Origin: an uncultured Bacteroidales bacterium
Lineage (GTDB): Bacteria > Bacteroidota > Bacteroidia > Bacteroidales > F082
NCBI GenBank assembly: GCA_946410535.1
Contig: CAMKAR010000086.1
Coordinates: 1 to 8,139, forward strand
Direction: 5' to 3'
DNA length: 8,139 nt
Of the stretch, positions 5,907 through 8,139 are shown in pieces. The notes under the pieces are model-generated. The model was given only the letters and a program-made list of their open reading frames with translations. It did no database searches and was not told the origin of the DNA. A program made the position numbers and the translations under genes. Numbering within the stretch: the first letter of the stretch is position 1; each line of letters begins with the position of its first letter.

Positions 5907-6006
5907 TTTATAATCCGCGCAAACGACAATTTTTTGTCACTTTACGCGGATTATAACTTTATTTTCCGCGTTAAGTGTAATTTTTTATCACTTTGCGCGG
6001 ATTATG
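5907..6006 (+). repeat. Downstream copy of the hairpin repeat flanking the ATPase gene
   Basis: This copy begins two bases after the ATPase stop codon and is in the same orientation as the copy at 4351-4450. The stem 5908-5923/5941-5956 has 15 of 16 pairs (C5920 and A5944 are mismatched), and GACAA/TTGTC pairs inside the loop. CGCGGATTATA recurs at 5945-5955 and, with a changed last base, at 5996-6006. The hairpin next to the stop codon could help end transcription. The two copies lie 1,556 bases apart, so recombination between them would remove the ATPase gene cleanly. Confidence 0.88.
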
Positions 6007-6012
6007 ATTTTG

Positions 6013-6056
6013 TTTTTGGCTATGAAGGCATAAAAATATGTTCTCATAGCCAAAAA
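6013..6056. repeat. 13-base perfect inverted repeat
   Basis: TTTTTGGCTATGA (6013-6025) is the exact reverse complement of TCATAGCCAAAAA (6044-6056), around an 18-base spacer. The T-run is on the 5' arm and the A-run on the 3' arm, the reverse of a bidirectional terminator. It may be an operator-like site or a relic of the adjacent repeat; its function is unknown. Confidence 0.65.
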
Positions 6057-6080
6057 TAATCATTTTTAGGGTGTTTTTCT

Positions 6081-6105
6081 GGACTGCTTCGTGCCTCGCA
6101 GTGAC
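6081..6105. repeat. REP-like element of a second family
   Basis: The stretch contains ACTGC (6083-6087) and GCAGT (6098-6102) around a CTTCG/CTCG-rich middle. On the minus strand it reads GTCACTGCGAGGCACGAAGC and onward, which resembles a short interspersed repeat type seen in many bacterial genomes (GTCATTGCGAGG...GAAGCAATCC). It sits just downstream of the rlmL-like gene's stop codon and differs from the GTAG-headed elements at 225 and 948. Confidence 0.55.
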
Positions 6106-6117
6106 GCATAGCGAGTC

Positions 6118-7287
6118 TTACATTTCTGCTTCGCGTGCCTTCTTGTCCTTCAGCGAGCCTTCGAAGATGTCGAAGCAGACGAAACGGCATTCGAGCGGAC
6201 CGTTCCATACGGGGATCTTGGCTGTGGGCTTGAGGCCGACGTGACGCAGGGCCACGGCATCGTCGGTGATGAGCCAGCACTGGAAGCCTTGGAAGTTGTG
6301 CTTCAGCGTGTGGCCGATTTCCTCATACACGTTGTCAATGTCGTCTTCATCCAGGCGGTCGCCGTAGGGTGGATTGATGATGACGATGCCACCGCCATCG
6401 GGTGGGGTGAGGTCGTGCATGTCCTTCTTCATCAGGTGGATGTCGTGTTGCAGGTGGGCATATTCGATGTTGCCTTCGGCGATAGCGACGGCCTTGGGCG
6501 AGCGGTCGGAGGCCCAAATCTCGTAGTCGAAGTCGCAAATCTTGGCGTCGGCTTCTTCGCGGATGCGCTGCCAGAGGTCGGCGTCGTAGTCGTCCCACTT
6601 CATGAAGCCCCATTGTTTGCGGTAGTAGCCCGGCGGGATCTTCATCGCGTACATGGCCGCCTCGATGGGCAGGGTGCCCGAGCCGCACATGCAGTCGAGG
6701 AAGTTGCTATCGGCCTTCCAGCCTGTGAGTTGGATGAGGCCGGCGGCAAGCACTTCGTTCATCGGGGCCTTGTCGACTTGTTTGCGGTACCCGCGATGGT
6801 GGAGGCTCTCGTTGGAGCTGTCGAACAGGATGGTCACCTTGTCCTCACGAATGTGCAGGTTGATGCGCAGGTCGGGGTTGAGCGTGTTGATGTTTGGGCG
6901 GATGCCATAAATGTCGCGCAGCTGATCGACGATGGCGTCTTTCATTTTCAGGCCCGCATATTGCGAGTGGGTGAAATAGCCTCCGCTGGTGACGGCATCG
7001 ATGCAAAACGTCTGGTCGGTGCGGATGTAGTCGGTCCAGTTGATTTCCTGCACTTGGCTGTAGAGGCCTTCGGGTGTCTTGGCGAAGAAGTTTTTGATGG
7101 GCTTGAGCACCTTGAGGGCGGTTCGCACCTCATAATTAATGCGGTACATCAGTTCCTTGTTGCCTTCGCAGATGACGGCGCGGTGCATCGGGCGCACGTT
7201 TTTTGCCCCAAGCGCCTTGATTTCTTTGGCCAGCACGTCTTCGAGGCCGGCGGCGGTTTTGGTTATTAATTGATATTGGTCGTCCAT
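6118..7287 (-). CDS. rlmL: THUMP-domain 23S rRNA guanine-N2 methyltransferase, RlmL-like
   Basis: This 389-residue minus-strand protein combines an N-terminal THUMP RNA-binding region (about residues 40-155) with a C-terminal class I SAM-dependent methyltransferase. The SAM-binding motif F-L-D-C-M-C-G-S-G-T lies at 196-205. The catalytic N-P-P-Y-G, typical of N-methylation of guanine in RNA, lies at 305-309. It also carries the family segment L-H-H-R-G-Y-R (162-168). The E. coli RlmL N-terminal half methylates G2445 of 23S rRNA. This protein lacks the second (RlmK-like) methyltransferase half, the usual state in Bacteroidota, so the exact target base is inferred. The ATG at 7287 is chosen over an upstream in-frame TTG at 7314. 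GC-rich codon use makes a long antisense open frame (6241-7269), which is a shadow. It is divergent from the 7433 gene across a 145-base shared promoter region. Confidence 0.93.
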   Translation of the reverse strand: MDDQYQLITKTAAGLEDVLAKEIKALGAKNVRPMHRAVICEGNKELMYRINYEVRTALKVLKPIKNFFAKTPEGLYSQVQEINWTDYIRTDQTFCIDAVTSGGYFTHSQYAGLKMKDAIVDQLRDIYGIRPNINTLNPDLRINLHIREDKVTILFDSSNESLHHRGYRKQVDKAPMNEVLAAGLIQLTGWKADSNFLDCMCGSGTLPIEAAMYAMKIPPGYYRKQWGFMKWDDYDADLWQRIREEADAKICDFDYEIWASDRSPKAVAIAEGNIEYAHLQHDIHLMKKDMHDLTPPDGGGIVIINPPYGDRLDEDDIDNVYEEIGHTLKHNFQGFQCWLITDDAVALRHVGLKPTAKIPVWNGPLECRFVCFDIFEGSLKDKKAREAEM

Positions 7288-7352
7288 GGGAGTTGTTATT
7301 TCATTCAAAGCCAAATCTTTTATTCTTCAAGAAGTTTTCAAGCTTAATGGGA

Positions 7353-7360
7353 CAAAAATA
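7353..7360 (-). promoter_or_regulatory. -7 box for the rlmL-like gene (minus strand)
   Basis: The plus strand reads CAAAAATA, so the minus strand reads TATTTTTG, matching TAnnTTTG. Transcription would start near 7346, about 60 bases before the ATG at 7287. No clear -33 TTTG is seen. Confidence 0.5.
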
Positions 7361-7401
7361 GGAAATTTTTGGGTTATATCTGCCAGTTGGGAAAAATTAT
7401 G

Positions 7402-7409
7402 TAATTTTG
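7402..7409 (+). promoter_or_regulatory. -7 box for the small-gene/PIN operon
   Basis: TAATTTTG matches TAnnTTTG. The expected start near 7416 leaves a leader of about 17 bases before the ATG at 7433. The -33 element is unclear. It is back to back with the minus-strand promoter at 7353-7360. Confidence 0.5.
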
Positions 7410-7432
7410 CCGAAAATTAAGTGGATTAGAAT

Positions 7433-7627
7433 ATGGCAAAAAAAGCGGACGAAAACGAGAAGAAACTCATCAAGGAACAGACCGAAGCCTTGCTAAAGTT
7501 GTTGTTGCAAAAAACAGGAACCAAGCGCAGCGACCTGATTAAACTTGCTGAGCAGGACTTCATATTTGAGAATCTGGATGTCTTGACCATGGCCGAAAAG
7601 CAACAATTCAATAGGTTGGCTTTATGA
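7433..7627 (+). CDS. Small charged protein, putative antitoxin
   Basis: I do not recognise the family of this 64-residue protein. It is rich in Lys, Glu and Leu and looks mostly helical: a basic start (M-A-K-K), a strongly charged helix (about residues 7-27) with L-L-K-L-L-L, then R-S-D-L-I-K-L-A (32-39) and M-A-E-K-Q-Q-F (53-59). No canonical ribbon-helix-helix or AbrB motif stands out, though T-K-R-S-D-L-I could belong to a small helix-turn-helix. Its stop codon overlaps the start of the PIN gene (ATGA, 7624-7627), so the two are translationally coupled. Position, size, short leader and coupling fit the antitoxin of a VapBC-like pair. That role is inferred from context only. Confidence 0.7.
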   Translation: MAKKADENEKKLIKEQTEALLKLLLQKTGTKRSDLIKLAEQDFIFENLDVLTMAEKQQFNRLAL

Positions 7628-8076
7628 AATCGAAGTCGATCAGAATATATGTCGACACCAATGTCTTGGTAAATTATTGTACTGGCCAACAGGCCGATGT
7701 TGATGCTTTGACGTATATTTTTTCAAAACGAAGGCGTGAAATGCTTTTCACATCTTCTTTGGCGATAGTCCAAACCATCACGCAATTACAGAAAGGTAAT
7801 AAAAGCCGGAAAGGTTTTGACAGAGCAGCTGTCACTGAATGGATGAACAAGTTTATGACAAAATTCTCGGTGATAGATTTGTCAAAAAACGACTTGAACA
7901 GAGGCTTTTCATTTGAAAACAAAGACGTTGAAGATAGTATCCATTATGCGCTATGTGAAAAACTGAAATGTGATACCATCCTTACAAACAATTTGTCTGA
8001 TTTTGACTATTTCAAGAAAATCAAGAAAATTAGTCCTGCCATGGGATTGGCATTAATCAAAATGAGGATAAAGTAA
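7624..8076 (+). CDS. PIN-domain protein, putative toxin ribonuclease (VapC-like)
   Basis: This 150-residue single-domain protein has PIN fold landmarks. V-D-T-N-V-L-V-N-Y (10-18) carries the first metal-binding Asp11. D-V-E-D-S-I-H-Y-A-L (101-110) carries Asp104. T-I-L-T-N-N-L-S-D-F (118-127) carries Asn123 and Asp126. The usual glutamate of the second motif (S-x-x-x-x-x-E) is replaced by Gln50 in S-S-L-A-I-V-Q. Many Bacteroidota PIN proteins vary at this site, so activity is not excluded. PIN toxins cleave RNA, often tRNA or rRNA, and are held in check by the upstream partner. The ATG overlaps the stop of the small gene at 7433, and the AT-rich composition differs from the rlmL-like neighbour, both consistent with an acquired toxin-antitoxin cassette. 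The PIN assignment is firm; the toxin role is likely but inferred. Confidence 0.85.
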   Translation: MKSKSIRIYVDTNVLVNYCTGQQADVDALTYIFSKRRREMLFTSSLAIVQTITQLQKGNKSRKGFDRAAVTEWMNKFMTKFSVIDLSKNDLNRGFSFENKDVEDSIHYALCEKLKCDTILTNNLSDFDYFKKIKKISPAMGLALIKMRIK

Positions 8077-8115
8077 ATTTAATTATTTGGTATATAGTAA
8101 ATTAAACTAAAATCA

Positions 8116-8139
8116 ATGAAGAAAGTATTAGGAATCATC
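8116..8139 (+). CDS. Start of an unidentified gene (partial)
   Basis: An ATG after an A-rich, Bacteroidota-style leader opens a frame that reads M-K-K-V-L-G-I-I and runs off the window. Eight residues are too few to name a family. It starts 39 bases after the PIN gene's stop codon, in the same direction. Confidence 0.4.

Noticed and set aside
4351..6006. CRISPR array
   Set aside because: The repeats are about 100 bases, internally palindromic and separated by a gene. There is no series of short repeats with unique spacers and no cas gene.
4351..6006. Insertion sequence or composite transposon
   Set aside because: The flanks are direct repeats without terminal inverted repeats or visible target duplications, and no transposase gene is present. 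A mobile cassette remains possible but is not shown.
6010..6059. Terminator at the 13-base inverted repeat
   Set aside because: The T-run is in the 5' arm and the A-run in the 3' arm on both strands, so no U-tract follows the stem.
6241..7269. 342-codon open frame on the plus strand
   Set aside because: It is exactly antisense to the rlmL-like gene, which has clear THUMP, SAM-binding and NPPY motifs. High GC at third codon positions produces the shadow, and its translation (long V/D/G-rich runs) matches no family.
8078..8106. Terminator after the PIN gene
   Set aside because: The only stem (TTTAATT with AATTAAA) is all A-T, short and lacks a following T-run.

Overview
The window looks like chromosomal DNA from a member of the Bacteroidales, possibly Prevotella-like. 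The grounds are the Bacteroidota-type promoter -7 box (TAnnTTTG) upstream of several genes, A-rich leaders without clear Shine-Dalgarno sites, the protein families present, and the prs-rplY-pth gene order. The genus cannot be fixed from the sequence alone.

Layout. Positions 1-1615 hold a housekeeping block: the 3' end of prs (ribose-phosphate pyrophosphokinase), rplY (ribosomal protein L25/CTC), a strong UUCG terminator, and pth (peptidyl-tRNA hydrolase) behind its own promoter. Positions 1616-1944 are a 329-base stretch without a gene. It carries a promoter and a long RNA-like rod of nested stems that reads into the next gene. Positions 1945-4338 encode a two-gene acyl-transfer module: an AlgI/DltB-like MBOAT membrane protein and a membrane-anchored SGNH-like protein. 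Both are more AT-rich than the housekeeping genes. Positions 4351-6006 hold a gene for an ATPase / winged-helix / PD-(D/E)XK-like protein (archaeal ATPase + DUF234 type). It is framed by two direct copies of an approximately 100-base hairpin-forming repeat whose first 71 bases match at 67 positions. The upstream copy carries the gene's promoter. Positions 6118-7287 (minus strand) encode a THUMP-domain RlmL-like 23S rRNA methyltransferase. Positions 7433-8076 hold a two-gene cassette in toxin-antitoxin format: a small charged protein overlapping a PIN-domain protein. Another gene begins at 8116 and runs off the window.

Three REP-like palindromic repeats lie between genes. Two share a GTAG head and a GACGCAA/TTGCGTC core; the third belongs to a different family. 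Housekeeping genes for translation (rplY, pth, rlmL) therefore alternate with accessory material: surface polysaccharide modification, a repeat-bounded ATPase-nuclease cassette, and a putative toxin-antitoxin pair. The best candidates for something undescribed are the repeat-framed ATPase cassette and the structured RNA ahead of the MBOAT gene.
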